The translations under genes were made by a program, and so were the position numbers. From NCBI GenBank assembly GCA_017305455.1, contig JAFKKO010000111.1:1-64000 (forward strand): 64,000 bases of DNA, written 5' to 3'. Of the stretch, positions 1 to 8,629 are shown piece after piece; within the stretch, counting starts at the first letter, position 1; every line of letters starts with the position of its first letter. The notes beneath the pieces are model-generated. The model saw only the letters and a list, made by a program, of their open reading frames with translations, had not been told where the DNA came from and ran no database searches. Source of the stretch: Hyphomicrobiales bacterium (GTDB lineage Bacteria; Pseudomonadota; Alphaproteobacteria; Rhizobiales; Xanthobacteraceae).

Positions 1-10
1 GGCCGCGTTC

Positions 11-50
11 AAGTAATAAAAAAGAGCGGGTCCCCGGGGGTCCCACTCTC
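11..50 (-). terminator. Strong intrinsic terminator
   Basis: Read on the minus strand, a 13-bp stem with one A-A mismatch and a T-G wobble (arms beginning AGAGTGGGACCCC and ending GGGGACCCGCTCT) is followed at once by six T residues. This is a textbook rho-independent terminator. It lies about 230 nt beyond the stop codon of trmB, so it ends either a long trmB 3' UTR or a separate short RNA encoded in between. Confidence 0.75.
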
Positions 51-282
51 CTACGCGACCGTATGAGAATTGATTTCGATGCAGATATAGCTGTTCTGCC
101 CGGGTTCGGCAAGGGCGGGGGTCCCGTAGGCCCGGCCGGGAACCCTCCGGCGCACCCCTGCTTCACCGGGCGCCGGACGGGCTTGCCGCCGTTCCGGGTT
201 AAGGACGGCATGTCCACAAGGCGGGAGGCGTCGCGCCGTGCCATGCCGGCCCGGTGCCAGGCCGGATCTCACGGTCGCGGCG
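51..282 (-). other. GC-rich, highly structured non-coding stretch between trmB and a terminator
   Basis: No convincing gene is visible here. The stretch can fold: CTTGCCG at 182-188 is complementary to CGGCAAG at 107-113, and inside that stem TCCGGCGC (146-153) pairs with GCGCCGGA (170-177). With the strong minus-strand terminator just downstream, it could be a small structured RNA or a structured 3' UTR of trmB. I do not recognise a 6S, SRP, RNase P or tmRNA signature. A 73-codon minus-strand reading frame covers the same bases but resembles no protein I know. Confidence 0.3.
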
Positions 283-1023
283 TCATCGCGCCGGCGATTT
301 GCAGAAAATCAGATAAGTCGCCTTGCGTCCCTCGCGCGTCGCCTTCGCGCCATAACGTGTCATGGTGTAGCCGCTCCACGGCTTGCGCCAGTCGTCGGCG
401 CGCTCGGCGATCCAGACGAAATCGGGCGAGCGCAACATGTGCGCCAGCGTCCATGCCGCGTAGTCGTCGATATCGCTGACGAAACGAAACTCGCCGTCGT
501 CCGTGAGGACGCGCGACATCGCGGCGATGGTGGCGTCCTGCACGAAGCGGCGTTTCCAGTGCCGGCGCTTGGGCCACGGGTCGGGGTGAATGAGATCGAT
601 CCGTGTCAGCGCACGGGCAGGCAGCCAGGCGAGCAACTCGGCGGCATCGCCGGCGAACAGGCGGATGTTGCCGATGTTGTGCGCCTCGATCTGTGCCAGG
701 ATCTTCGCCATGCCGTTGACGTAGGGCTCGCAGCCGATGAATCCGGTGTGCGGATGCGCCAGCGCCTCGGCGACCAGATGCTCGCCGCCGCCAAAACCGA
801 TTTCGAGGCGCATGGTTTCGATCTGCGGCGAAAACAGCGTCGTCGGCGCGGCAGGCGGGGATTGATCGATGTTGATCGCAAGATGCGGCAGGAGGTGATC
901 GATCAGATCGGCGTGATGCGCGCGCAGCCGGTGTCCCTTGCGCCGCCCGAAGAACGAGCCGTGCGAATGGGCGATGGCGTCGTCGGCCTCACGGATGCCG
1001 GAAACTGTCTTGTCGGAAACCAT
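283..1023 (-). CDS. trmB: tRNA (guanine-N7-)-methyltransferase TrmB
   Basis: This 246-residue protein is a cytoplasmic SAM-dependent enzyme that methylates G46 in the tRNA variable loop. The SAM-binding motif LEIGFGGGEHL lies near residue 73. The family motif HPDPWPKRRHWKRRF, with the catalytic region of TrmB, and the C-terminal TRYGAKA motif are both present. Length and N-terminus fit alphaproteobacterial TrmB. The next gene upstream on the same strand is the XRE regulator, 166 bp away. In related rhizobia metK normally lies between these two, and it is absent here. Confidence 0.93.
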   Translation of the reverse strand: MVSDKTVSGIREADDAIAHSHGSFFGRRKGHRLRAHHADLIDHLLPHLAINIDQSPPAAPTTLFSPQIETMRLEIGFGGGEHLVAEALAHPHTGFIGCEPYVNGMAKILAQIEAHNIGNIRLFAGDAAELLAWLPARALTRIDLIHPDPWPKRRHWKRRFVQDATIAAMSRVLTDDGEFRFVSDIDDYAAWTLAHMLRSPDFVWIAERADDWRKPWSGYTMTRYGAKATREGRKATYLIFCKSPAR

Positions 1024-1189
1024 GATAATCGATCACATCCCGCAGGGTCGCGCCTAGCTGTGCCGTCAAACCTGCCGGTTCGCAAGCACGGTTGCGGCGG
1101 CACGCATTCCTTGAGAGGGGAAGAAGAAGCCGCCGGGATCGCCTTCCGCCGGATCATGCTGGATGCGGCGCGAAGCCGCCGCCGGTCCG

Positions 1190-1606
1190 CTACGATTTGG
1201 ACGCTTCGCGCGACGCCATCTGCTCGACCAGATCGACAATGCTGCGTCGGAGCTTGGGGTCGGTGATGCGCATGAAAGCGCGCGTCAGCGTCAGTCCTTC
1301 GCTGGTTGCGAGAAAATCGGAAATATAGGTCGGGGAGGGCGCCTCGCTCATGCCCTCCGGCACCGTTATGCTGCCGCTGGGGCCGCCTTCAAAGAAGAAC
1401 GACACCGGCACCTGCAGCACCTCGCCGATCTGTTGCACACGGCTTGCGCCGATCCGGTTGGTGCCTTTTTCGTATTTCTGGATCTGCTGGAACGTCAGGC
1501 CGAGTGCTTCGCCAAGCTTTTCCTGGCTCATGCCGAGCATGATACGCCGCATCCGCACGCGGCTGCCGACGTATTTATCGATCGGATTCGGCGTCTTGGC
1601 TGACAT
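1190..1606 (-). CDS. XRE-family transcriptional regulator (PraR/PhrR-like)
   Basis: This is a small DNA-binding protein of about 138 residues with an N-terminal Cro/C1-type helix-turn-helix (MSQEKLGEALGLTFQQIQKY region, followed by EKGTNRIGASRV). The start is placed at the ATG giving MSAKTPNPIDKYVG, which matches the usual family N-terminus; an ATG six codons upstream is possible. The C-terminal part holds a short helical region ending in SIVDLVEQM. Rhizobial relatives sit next to lnt and metK and act as stress or surface-trait regulators, but the target here cannot be read from sequence. Confidence 0.85.
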   Translation of the reverse strand: MSAKTPNPIDKYVGSRVRMRRIMLGMSQEKLGEALGLTFQQIQKYEKGTNRIGASRVQQIGEVLQVPVSFFFEGGPSGSITVPEGMSEAPSPTYISDFLATSEGLTLTRAFMRITDPKLRRSIVDLVEQMASREASKS

Positions 1607-1791
1607 CTCAATCTTTCTGTCCATCCCGGGCGGATGCTGATCCGCGGTCGAAATACGCTGTTTGTGACGTACTCGTCAAATATCCCGCACGGCCGTTATG
1701 ACTATTCCAGAACAACGCACGATGTCATTCACGAGGGGTGATCCCGGTGATATATTTCAGGTAAGTAAGACCTGAATTCATTACATATCGT

Positions 1792-3423
1792 TCAGGTGCG
1801 CGACCGGTTTCCAGGGTGCTGGCGCAGCCGCCGCCGGCTGATCATAAGAACTGAAATTGCCAGCACGATGGCAAGCGGCCAGTCGTGGAGGCTTGCAAAG
1901 ACCGGAGCGGGCAGCGCGGCCGGCAGTGGCGAATCCAGCACACCTTCCTGGCCAAGCCGCAATTCGCCGATGAAACGGCCGAGCGGGTCGATCACCGCTG
2001 AAATACCGGTATTGGCGACACGCACGATCGGCAGGCCTTCCTCGATCGCGCGCAGCCGCGCCTGCTGTAGGTGCTGATACGGGCCGGTGGAAATGCCGAA
2101 CCAGCCATCGTTGGTCAGATTGACGATCCAGCCGGGTCGCTCGCCCGGCGGGACGATCTGGCCGGAGAACGCGACCTCATAGCAGATCAACGGCAGCGCC
2201 TTCGGCGCGCCCGGAATGGTCATGGCGTTGCGCCGTGTTCCCGGAATGAAGCCGCCGACCACCCTGGTGAGCTGGATGAGGCCGAGTTTTTCCATCGCCG
2301 ACTGGAACGGCAGATATTCGCCGAACGGCACGAGATGCAGCTTGTCGTAGATCGACAGCACGTCGCCGTCGCCGTCGATGGCGTAGATCGAGTTATAGGC
2401 GCGGCTGATTTTCACGCCCGGCGGCGCATCGGGCGGGCGGACGGCGCCGGTGATGAGGGTGGTGCCGCGCGGCAGGAAGTCGGCGATCTGCGCCAGCACG
2501 TCCGGTTCGCGCGCGAGAAAGAACGGAAACGCCGATTCCGGCCAGATCAGGATGGTGCTGTCGCGCACGCCGCTCGATTGCGGCCCGGTGGCGCGGTCGG
2601 ACAGCGCGAGGTACTTCTCCATCACCTCTTTCTTGGCGCCGTAGTTGAACTTCACATCCTGCTGCAGATTGGGCTGCATCAGCCGCAGCTTCACGCCGGG
2701 CACGAACTGTGTGGCGTGTTGCGCCAGCCGCAGCGCGCCATAGCCGCCCATGCCAAGCAGCACGGCGAGCGCGGCGGCAAGCGGCAGCCATGGCCGCCGG
2801 GTGACGGCACGATCGTCGATCAGCACCGCAGGCGTGGCGAAGATCGCGAGCGCGAGGAAGGTGAGGCCCCAGATGCCGATCAGCGATGCGCTCTGCGCCA
2901 GCGCCAGCGGTTCGGTGATGGCATAGCCGAACAGATTCCAGGGAAAGCCGGAGAGGATGTGGCCGCGCAGCCATTCGCTGACGGTGAGCGCGGTGGCGAA
3001 CGACAGAATGCGGAAGGCGTCACGGGTCCAGAACAGCCGCGCCAGCGCGAAGCCGAGCGCCATGAACAGCGCGAGCACGGCGGGCAGTCCGGCGACCGCG
3101 ATCGGCAGCAGCCAGGCGAACGTGTCGGCGTCGACCAAAAAAGCGTAGCCGATCCAGTAAAGACCGGTGATGAAATAGCCGAAGCCGAACCACCAGCCGG
3201 CGACGGCCGCTGCGGGGATGCCGTTGAGTTTGCCGGCCGCAGCGCCGTCGATCAGCCATAACGCGACCGGGAAGGTGATGAACAGCACAGGCCAGATATT
3301 GAACGGCGCCATGGCCAGCGCCGACAGCGCGCCGGCCAGACATGCGATTGCCGCGCGCTTCGAGCCCCAGGCGAGGATGACGTTGCGGCCGGTCGCAGCC
3401 AGGGCAGTCGGTGCTGCAATCAT
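1792..3423 (-). CDS. lnt: Apolipoprotein N-acyltransferase Lnt
   Basis: This 543-residue inner-membrane enzyme adds the third acyl chain to the N-terminal cysteine of lipoproteins, the last step of lipoprotein maturation. The N-terminal 230 residues are a run of hydrophobic membrane segments. The rest is a nitrilase-like periplasmic domain with the catalytic triad visible: E296 in IWPESAFPFF, K361 in YDKLHLVPFGEYLPF and C414 in LICYEVAFS. Its ATG overlaps the stop of the upstream corC-like gene by four bases, so the two are translationally coupled. Confidence 0.95.
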   Translation of the reverse strand: MIAAPTALAATGRNVILAWGSKRAAIACLAGALSALAMAPFNIWPVLFITFPVALWLIDGAAAGKLNGIPAAAVAGWWFGFGYFITGLYWIGYAFLVDADTFAWLLPIAVAGLPAVLALFMALGFALARLFWTRDAFRILSFATALTVSEWLRGHILSGFPWNLFGYAITEPLALAQSASLIGIWGLTFLALAIFATPAVLIDDRAVTRRPWLPLAAALAVLLGMGGYGALRLAQHATQFVPGVKLRLMQPNLQQDVKFNYGAKKEVMEKYLALSDRATGPQSSGVRDSTILIWPESAFPFFLAREPDVLAQIADFLPRGTTLITGAVRPPDAPPGVKISRAYNSIYAIDGDGDVLSIYDKLHLVPFGEYLPFQSAMEKLGLIQLTRVVGGFIPGTRRNAMTIPGAPKALPLICYEVAFSGQIVPPGERPGWIVNLTNDGWFGISTGPYQHLQQARLRAIEEGLPIVRVANTGISAVIDPLGRFIGELRLGQEGVLDSPLPAALPAPVFASLHDWPLAIVLAISVLMISRRRLRQHPGNRSRT

Positions 3424-4538
3424 GCGGCGCCCGCGCCGTCATTGGGCCGTGATGGGGATTCACCAGGCGCGGCGCCGGGGGAATCAGGTGCCGCGTCGCG
3501 GCGGCGCGGACGCAGATTGGAGCGGTCCTTGCGGATGCCGATGCGCACGCGCTTCACGCGTCGCGGATCGGCGTCGAGCACCTCGATCTCGAAATCGCCG
3601 GGACCGGAGATGACTTCGCCGCGGACCGGGAAGCGCCCGATCTGGTTGACCAGATAGCCGCCGAGGGTATCGACGTCCTCACCGGCCTCGCCGGTATCGA
3701 ACGCATCGCCGATCTCCGCCTTGACTTCGTCGAGATGGGCGCGGCCATCGACCAGGAAGGAGTTGTCGCTCTGTCGGATCACGGTCGGCGTTTCATCGCT
3801 GTCGTGTTCGTCGTCGATCTCGCCGACGATCTGCTCGACGATGTCCTCGATCGAGACGAGGCCGTCGGTGCCGCCATATTCGTCGACCACGAGCGCAAGA
3901 TGGATGCGCGTCGCCTGCATCTGCGCCAAGAGGTCGATCGCCGGCATCGATGGCGGCACGTACAAGAGTTTGCGGATCAGGTCGGCATCCGCCAGCGCCA
4001 TGCCGAGATTGACCGAGCGCAGATCGAGGCCGGCGGGAAACGGCTTCTTGCGCTTGGCGTTGGTGTCGGGATCGACCCGCGCTTTCGCCGCCATGAAGGC
4101 GATCAGGTCACGGATATGAACCATGCCTTCGGGATCGTCGAGCGTGTCATTGTAGACCACAAGGCGCGAATGCGCGGCGCTTTCGAACAGGCCCATCAGT
4201 TCGCCGAGCGAGATGTCTCGCTTGACCGCGACGATGTCGCCGCGCGGCACCATCACGTCGGCGATGCGGCGATCATGCAGCGCGAGGATGTTGCGCAGCA
4301 TGGTGCGTTCGATCGTGGTGAAGCTGGTCTCTCCCGGCGCGGTGGCGTCGAGCACCACCTGCAGGTCGGCGCGCGCCGAGCCGGCCTTCCAGCCGAACAA
4401 CGTGCGCAGCGCGCGCATCAGCCACATTTCCCGCGCGGGCCGCAGCACTTCGCCCTGCCGCACCGGAACCGGCAGGCGAGTGTCGGATGGCTGCGGTTGC
4501 GGGGTATCGGCCGCGGCGCTGTCAGGTTCGGGCGTCAC
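3420..4538 (-). CDS. CorC/TlyC-type hemolysin-family protein with tandem CBS domains
   Basis: This 372-residue protein has two CBS domains (about residues 110-235) followed by a C-terminal CorC/HlyC transporter-associated domain. The family stretch VDEYGGTDGLVSIEDIVEQ is clear. It lacks the N-terminal DUF21 membrane domain, so it is of the short, soluble CorC type. CorC proteins are linked to magnesium/cobalt efflux or envelope integrity, and the ybeY-corC-lnt order is widely conserved. ybeY ends directly before it, and its own stop overlaps lnt by four bases. Confidence 0.88.
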   Translation of the reverse strand: MTPEPDSAAADTPQPQPSDTRLPVPVRQGEVLRPAREMWLMRALRTLFGWKAGSARADLQVVLDATAPGETSFTTIERTMLRNILALHDRRIADVMVPRGDIVAVKRDISLGELMGLFESAAHSRLVVYNDTLDDPEGMVHIRDLIAFMAAKARVDPDTNAKRKKPFPAGLDLRSVNLGMALADADLIRKLLYVPPSMPAIDLLAQMQATRIHLALVVDEYGGTDGLVSIEDIVEQIVGEIDDEHDSDETPTVIRQSDNSFLVDGRAHLDEVKAEIGDAFDTGEAGEDVDTLGGYLVNQIGRFPVRGEVISGPGDFEIEVLDADPRRVKRVRIGIRKDRSNLRPRRRDAAPDSPGAAPGESPSRPNDGAGAA

Positions 4539-5072
4539 TCAATCCACCTGGTCTGGAGAAGCGTAGGGGTCGGGGATGCCGAGTCGCGAAAGAATATCAC
4601 GTTCGAGCCCCTCCATGGCCGCCGCTTCGTCGTCGGTCATGTGGTCGTAGCCGAGCAGGTGCAGGAAGCCATGCACGGCCAGATGGCTGAGGTGGTCGGC
4701 GAACGGCTTGCCCTCGCTCTCCGCCTCCCGCAGCGTGGTCTGGTAGGCGATGGCGATGTCGCCGAGCATCTGCGGCGCCTGCGTCCCGGCCGAATCTTGA
4801 TCCTGCCAGGCGGCCGGAAACGACAGCACGTTGGTCGGTTTGTCGAGGCCACGCCAGTCGCGGTTCAGGGTGCGCACGCTGTCGTCATCGGTCAGCATGA
4901 TGGCGATCTCGGTGGGCCCCTTCGGCAGCTCGACCAGCGCGGCGGCGGCGGCGATGGCGCGCCGGACCACCGCCTCGGCCTCCTGCGCGTCCTGCCAGCA
5001 GGGCGCGGCGATCAGAATATCGGCTTCGGGGAAGGCAGCGGTCGGCATGGCGGAAATGTCGGTATTCGGCAA
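4539..5072 (-). CDS. ybeY: Endoribonuclease YbeY (rRNA maturation)
   Basis: This 177-residue zinc metalloprotein acts in 16S rRNA 3'-end maturation and ribosome quality control. The zinc-binding signature H-x3-H-x5-H is present as H134, H138 and H144 in VHGFLHLLGYDH. The family motif NVLSFP lies at about residues 81-86. It is sandwiched between phoH and the corC-like gene, a conserved trio in proteobacteria, and ends immediately before the corC-like start. Confidence 0.94.
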   Translation of the reverse strand: MPNTDISAMPTAAFPEADILIAAPCWQDAQEAEAVVRRAIAAAAALVELPKGPTEIAIMLTDDDSVRTLNRDWRGLDKPTNVLSFPAAWQDQDSAGTQAPQMLGDIAIAYQTTLREAESEGKPFADHLSHLAVHGFLHLLGYDHMTDDEAAAMEGLERDILSRLGIPDPYASPDQVD

Positions 5073-5089
5073 GGGATCTGCAAGACGGA

Positions 5090-6145
5090 TCAGGGTTTGG
5101 CCGGCGTCGAACGCTGCGGCATTCCCTCGTAGGCGGCGACGATGCGTGCGACCAGTTCGTGGCGGATCACGTCCTCGGCGGCGAAGCGGACCTGCGCGAT
5201 GCCCTCGACATTCTCAAGCAGCCTGCTGGCCTCGGCAAGGCCGGAGGGCTGGCCGTTCGGCAGATCGACCTGGCTCGGGTCGCCGGTGACGATCATGCGG
5301 CTGTTCTCGCCGAGGCGGGTGAGGAACATCTTCATCTGCATCGATGTGGTGTTCTGCGCCTCGTCGAGGATGATCGCGGCATTGGTCAGCGTGCGTCCGC
5401 GCATGAAGGCGAGCGGGGCGATCTCGATCTCGCCGCTTTGCAGCGCGCGCTCGACGATGCGCGCATCCATCAGGTCGTAGAGCGCGTCATAGATCGGCCT
5501 TAAGTAAGGATCGACCTTCTCGCGCATGTCGCCGGGCAGGAAGCCGAGCCGTTCGCCGGCCTCGACCGCGGGGCGGGTGAGGATGATGCGATCGACTTCC
5601 TTGCGCTCGAACAACTGGCAGGCCCGCGCCACCGCGAGCCAGGTCTTGCCGGTGCCGGCCGGGCCGACGCCGAACACCAGCTCATTGCGCTTGAGCGCGC
5701 GGATGTAGGAATCCTGCGCCGCGGTGCGTGCGCGCACCGGACGTTTGCGCAGATTGATCTCCTCGAAAGCAGGCTTGGCCGCGCGCGAATCGAAATCGAA
5801 CAAGGATCCCTGCGCGAGAATGGCCCGGATCGCGCCCTCGACATCGCCCTGCGCGATCTCATGCTTGCCGACCGCTTGCTGGTAGAGCGTTTCGAGCACG
5901 CGCTGCGCGGCGTCGCAGCTATCGCGGGTGCCCGCGATGTTGATGTGGTTGCCGCGCGAATCCGCCACCACGCCGAGCCGCCGCTCGATCAGCGCGAGGT
6001 GCTGGCCGTAAGGCCCGATCACCGCCGAGGCGGCGCGGTTGTCGTCGAAAGCCACGACGATCTGGGTTTCAGCTTGCGAGAGCGTATCTCGGTCAGTTTT
6101 GCGGCCGGGAGCGAGGGTGGGCGAATCCGATGCGCTTTTCGGCAA
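5090..6145 (-). CDS. phoH: PhoH-like ATPase
   Basis: This cytoplasmic PhoH-family P-loop ATPase probably acts in RNA metabolism together with YbeY. The Walker A motif GPAGTGKTWLAVA and the Walker B region ILDEAQNTT are clear, and an N-terminal KH-like segment precedes them. I place the start at a TTG giving (M)PKSASDSPTLAPG: a GGAG Shine-Dalgarno lies nine bases upstream and the codon falls just after the miaB stop. An in-frame ATG 22 codons earlier would overlap miaB by 62 bases and adds an unconserved-looking arginine-rich leader. Product length is about 351 residues. Confidence 0.92.
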   Translation of the reverse strand: MPKSASDSPTLAPGRKTDRDTLSQAETQIVVAFDDNRAASAVIGPYGQHLALIERRLGVVADSRGNHINIAGTRDSCDAAQRVLETLYQQAVGKHEIAQGDVEGAIRAILAQGSLFDFDSRAAKPAFEEINLRKRPVRARTAAQDSYIRALKRNELVFGVGPAGTGKTWLAVARACQLFERKEVDRIILTRPAVEAGERLGFLPGDMREKVDPYLRPIYDALYDLMDARIVERALQSGEIEIAPLAFMRGRTLTNAAIILDEAQNTTSMQMKMFLTRLGENSRMIVTGDPSQVDLPNGQPSGLAEASRLLENVEGIAQVRFAAEDVIRHELVARIVAAYEGMPQRSTPAKP

Positions 6146-6149
6146 GGGT

Positions 6150-7550
6150 TCAGGCTCCGGTAGGGAGGGATGACATGGAAAGGCGGTCGGCAGGCGGCGG
6201 CGTGTCGGCAAGCGTACCGAGCAGGCTGTAGCGCTCGAGGCTTTCGATCGCGACCGGACGGACCTGTCCGATGATGTCGGGCGGGGCGATCACATGGGCC
6301 GGTTGCAGATAGGCGGTGCGGCCGACGATCTGGCCGGGATTGCGCGCGGGCCGCTCGAACAGCACGTCGACCGTGGTGCCGATTGCAGCCGCGTTGAACG
6401 CCGCCTGCTGGCTGTCGATCAACTCCTGAAGCCGCGCCAGTCGCTGGTCCATCACCGAAGCCGTGACCATCCCCTCAAGCTCCGCCGCCGGGGTGCCGGG
6501 GCGGGGCGAATACTTGAACGAGTAGGCCGCAGCGTAGCTGATTTGCCTGACCAGCGCGAGGGTAGCCGCAAAGTCTTCCTCGCTCTCCCCCGGAAACCCG
6601 ACGATGAAATCCGACGAAAATGCGATGTCTTCGCGCGCCTTGCGGAACTTGTCGACAATGCGCAGGTAGTCGCTTGCGCTGTGTTTGCGGTTCATCGCGG
6701 CGAGAATCCGGTCCGAGCCTGATTGCACCGGAAGATGCACGAACGGCATCACCGCCGGGATGTCGCGATGCGCCTCGATCAGCGCGTCGTCGACATCGCG
6801 CGGATGGCTGGTGGAATAACGCAGCCGCGCGATGCCGGGGATGGCGGCGATGCGATGCAGCAGGCGGCCGAGCGACCATGTTGCGCCGTCTTCGCTTTCG
6901 CCGTGATAGGCGTTGACGTTCTGGCCGATCAGCGTGATCTCGCGCACGCCGTTGTCGGCAAGGCGCATGACATCTTCGACGATGCGCGCGACCGGGCGCG
7001 AGACTTCCATGCCGCGGGTATAGGGCACGACGCAGAAGGTGCAGAACTTGTCGCAGCCTTCCTGCACGGTGACGAAAGAGGAAATGCCGCGGGCGCGGAT
7101 TGCCGCGGGCCTGGGTTGCGGCAGCGCCGTGAATTTGTCCTCGATCGGAAATTCGGTCTCGACGGCGCGGCCGTCCTGCGCGGCTCGTCGCAACAGTTGC
7201 GGCAGATGATGATAGCTCTGCGGGCCGACTACGATATCGACCACCGGCGCGCGGCGGATGATCTCCTCGCCCTCGGCCTGCGCGACGCAGCCGGCCACCG
7301 CGATGCGGACCTCTTTGCCTTGCTTCGCCGCCTCTTCCTTGGCGAGCCGCAGCCGGCCAAGCTCCGAATAGACCTTCTCGGAAGCTTTCTCGCGGATATG
7401 GCAGGTGTTGAGGATGACGAGGTCGGCGTCTTCGGCGTTGGCGGTCTCGACGAATCCTTCCGGCGCCAGCGTGTCCACCATGCGCTGGGCATCGTAGACG
7501 TTCATCTGGCAGCCATAGGATTTGATGTGCAGCTTGCGCGGCGCGGTCAT
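6150..7550 (-). CDS. miaB: tRNA-2-methylthio-N6-dimethylallyladenosine synthase MiaB
   Basis: This 466-residue radical-SAM methylthiotransferase modifies i6A37 of tRNAs. The N-terminal UPF0004 domain carries the auxiliary-cluster cysteines C14, C50 and C88. The radical-SAM motif CDKFCTFC supplies C166, C170 and C173. A TRAM domain occupies the C-terminus. phoH starts within a few bases of its stop, and fur lies upstream on the same strand beyond a hairpin. Confidence 0.95.
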   Translation of the reverse strand: MTAPRKLHIKSYGCQMNVYDAQRMVDTLAPEGFVETANAEDADLVILNTCHIREKASEKVYSELGRLRLAKEEAAKQGKEVRIAVAGCVAQAEGEEIIRRAPVVDIVVGPQSYHHLPQLLRRAAQDGRAVETEFPIEDKFTALPQPRPAAIRARGISSFVTVQEGCDKFCTFCVVPYTRGMEVSRPVARIVEDVMRLADNGVREITLIGQNVNAYHGESEDGATWSLGRLLHRIAAIPGIARLRYSTSHPRDVDDALIEAHRDIPAVMPFVHLPVQSGSDRILAAMNRKHSASDYLRIVDKFRKAREDIAFSSDFIVGFPGESEEDFAATLALVRQISYAAAYSFKYSPRPGTPAAELEGMVTASVMDQRLARLQELIDSQQAAFNAAAIGTTVDVLFERPARNPGQIVGRTAYLQPAHVIAPPDIIGQVRPVAIESLERYSLLGTLADTPPPADRLSMSSLPTGA

Positions 7551-7601
7551 GCGGTCGAAGATGTCCTGATCGGGAGCGAACGAGGCTCAGATAGACCGGA
7601 A

Positions 7602-7631
7602 ACCGGCCCGAATCCAGCGCGCCGGGCCGGT
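7602..7631 (-). terminator. Probable terminator between fur and miaB
   Basis: ACCGGCCCG (7602-7610) and CGGGCCGGT (7623-7631) form a perfect 9-bp stem with a 12-base loop. On the minus strand it is followed by only a short T tract (TTTCC), so termination after fur may be partial. Confidence 0.5.
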
Positions 7632-7657
7632 AAAAACCGCGGCGCGGCGCGAAAAAC

Positions 7658-8107
7658 TCAAGTTTTGTCCTCGTCGAGCGGAACGCAATACAGTTCCAGA
7701 CGATGATCGACCAGCCGGAAACCGAGCTTGCGCGCGATCTCGGTCTGCAGTTTCTCGATGGCGTCGGAGGTGAATTCGATCACCGTGCCGTCGCGCAGAT
7801 TGATGAGATGGTCGTGATGGCTGTCGCGCATCTGCTCGTAGCGGGCGCGGCCCTCGCGGAAATCGTGACGTTCGATAATGCCGGCATCCTCGAACAGCTT
7901 CACGGTGCGATAGACAGTGGAAATCGAGATCTTGTCGTCGATGGCGACACAGCGCCGGTACAGTTCCTCGACATCGGGATGATCGGAGGCTTCGGCCAGG
8001 ACGCGCGCAATCACGCGGCGCTGCTCGGTCATCCGCATGCCGGTGGCGGCACAGCGATGCTCGATGTCCGTTGTCGGAGAGGAAGGCACGGATTTCAAGG
8101 CTGTCAT
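7658..8107 (-). CDS. fur: Fur-family metalloregulator
   Basis: This 149-residue metal-responsive repressor has an N-terminal winged helix (MTEQRRVIARVLAEASDHPD) and the metal-binding SHHDHLINL motif. It does not have the CxxC structural zinc pairs of many Fur proteins, and it is not Irr because the haem regulatory HRM motif is missing. In the Bradyrhizobium/rhizobial group this locus encodes a Fur/Mur protein that may sense Mn2+ as well as Fe2+; which metal applies here is not readable from sequence. rimI lies 27 bp upstream on the same strand. Confidence 0.85.
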   Translation of the reverse strand: MTALKSVPSSPTTDIEHRCAATGMRMTEQRRVIARVLAEASDHPDVEELYRRCVAIDDKISISTVYRTVKLFEDAGIIERHDFREGRARYEQMRDSHHDHLINLRDGTVIEFTSDAIEKLQTEIARKLGFRLVDHRLELYCVPLDEDKT

Positions 8108-8134
8108 GGGTGCTATTTTGCCATCCGGCGCGGC

Positions 8135-8626
8135 CTACGACAAGCTGCGCTGCATCACAAGGGCATTCAATTCCTCGCCGCCGGCGTTCTTGTAGTAGCG
8201 CTCGCGGCGGCCGATGACGCTGAATCCGGCCTTCTCGTATAACGCCCGCGCCGGATGGTTGTTCTCCTCGACCTCAAGGAACACCTGCGTCAGCCCGAGT
8301 CCGGCGAGGTAGCCCAGATGCGTGCGCAAGAGGTCGCGTGACAGGCCGCGGCCGCGATAGCTCTTGTCGATCGCGACCGAGAGAATCTCCGCCTCGTCGG
8401 CGGCGATGCGCGAGATGATGAAGCCGACCACCTTGCGGCCGATGCACAGGCGATGCGCCAGCGTGTTGCGCTCGGCAAGCATCTGCTCGAATTCCCCGAT
8501 GCTCCAGCCGCGATGGAATGCGGCGCGATGCAGCCGCGACAGCGCCGGCGCATCGCGCAGCGTGGCCGGCTCGACCACGGCGGGCTGGTTTGCGAACAAC
8601 GCGGCGAGCCGCGCGAGGATACCCAT
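8135..8626 (-). CDS. rimI: Ribosomal-protein-alanine N-acetyltransferase RimI (GNAT)
   Basis: This 163-residue GNAT-fold acetyltransferase has the acetyl-CoA binding region SVAIDKSYRGRGLSRDLLR (R/Q-x-x-G-x-G/A type) and the C-terminal NHPARALYEKAGF motif typical of RimI. It starts three bases after the tsaB stop, and tsaB-rimI is a conserved operon. RimI acetylates the N-terminus of ribosomal protein S18, though GNAT specificity cannot be proven from sequence. Confidence 0.88.
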   Translation of the reverse strand: MGILARLAALFANQPAVVEPATLRDAPALSRLHRAAFHRGWSIGEFEQMLAERNTLAHRLCIGRKVVGFIISRIAADEAEILSVAIDKSYRGRGLSRDLLRTHLGYLAGLGLTQVFLEVEENNHPARALYEKAGFSVIGRRERYYKNAGGEELNALVMQRSLS

Positions 8627-8629
8627 CGC

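Noticed and set aside
51..272. 73-codon minus-strand reading frame near the left edge
   Set aside because: It covers strongly structured GC-rich sequence and resembles no known protein; a structured RNA or UTR is more likely.
1024..1189. SAM-responsive riboswitch or metK remnant upstream of trmB
   Set aside because: I could not find a conserved SAM-riboswitch core or any stretch translating to MetK sequence.
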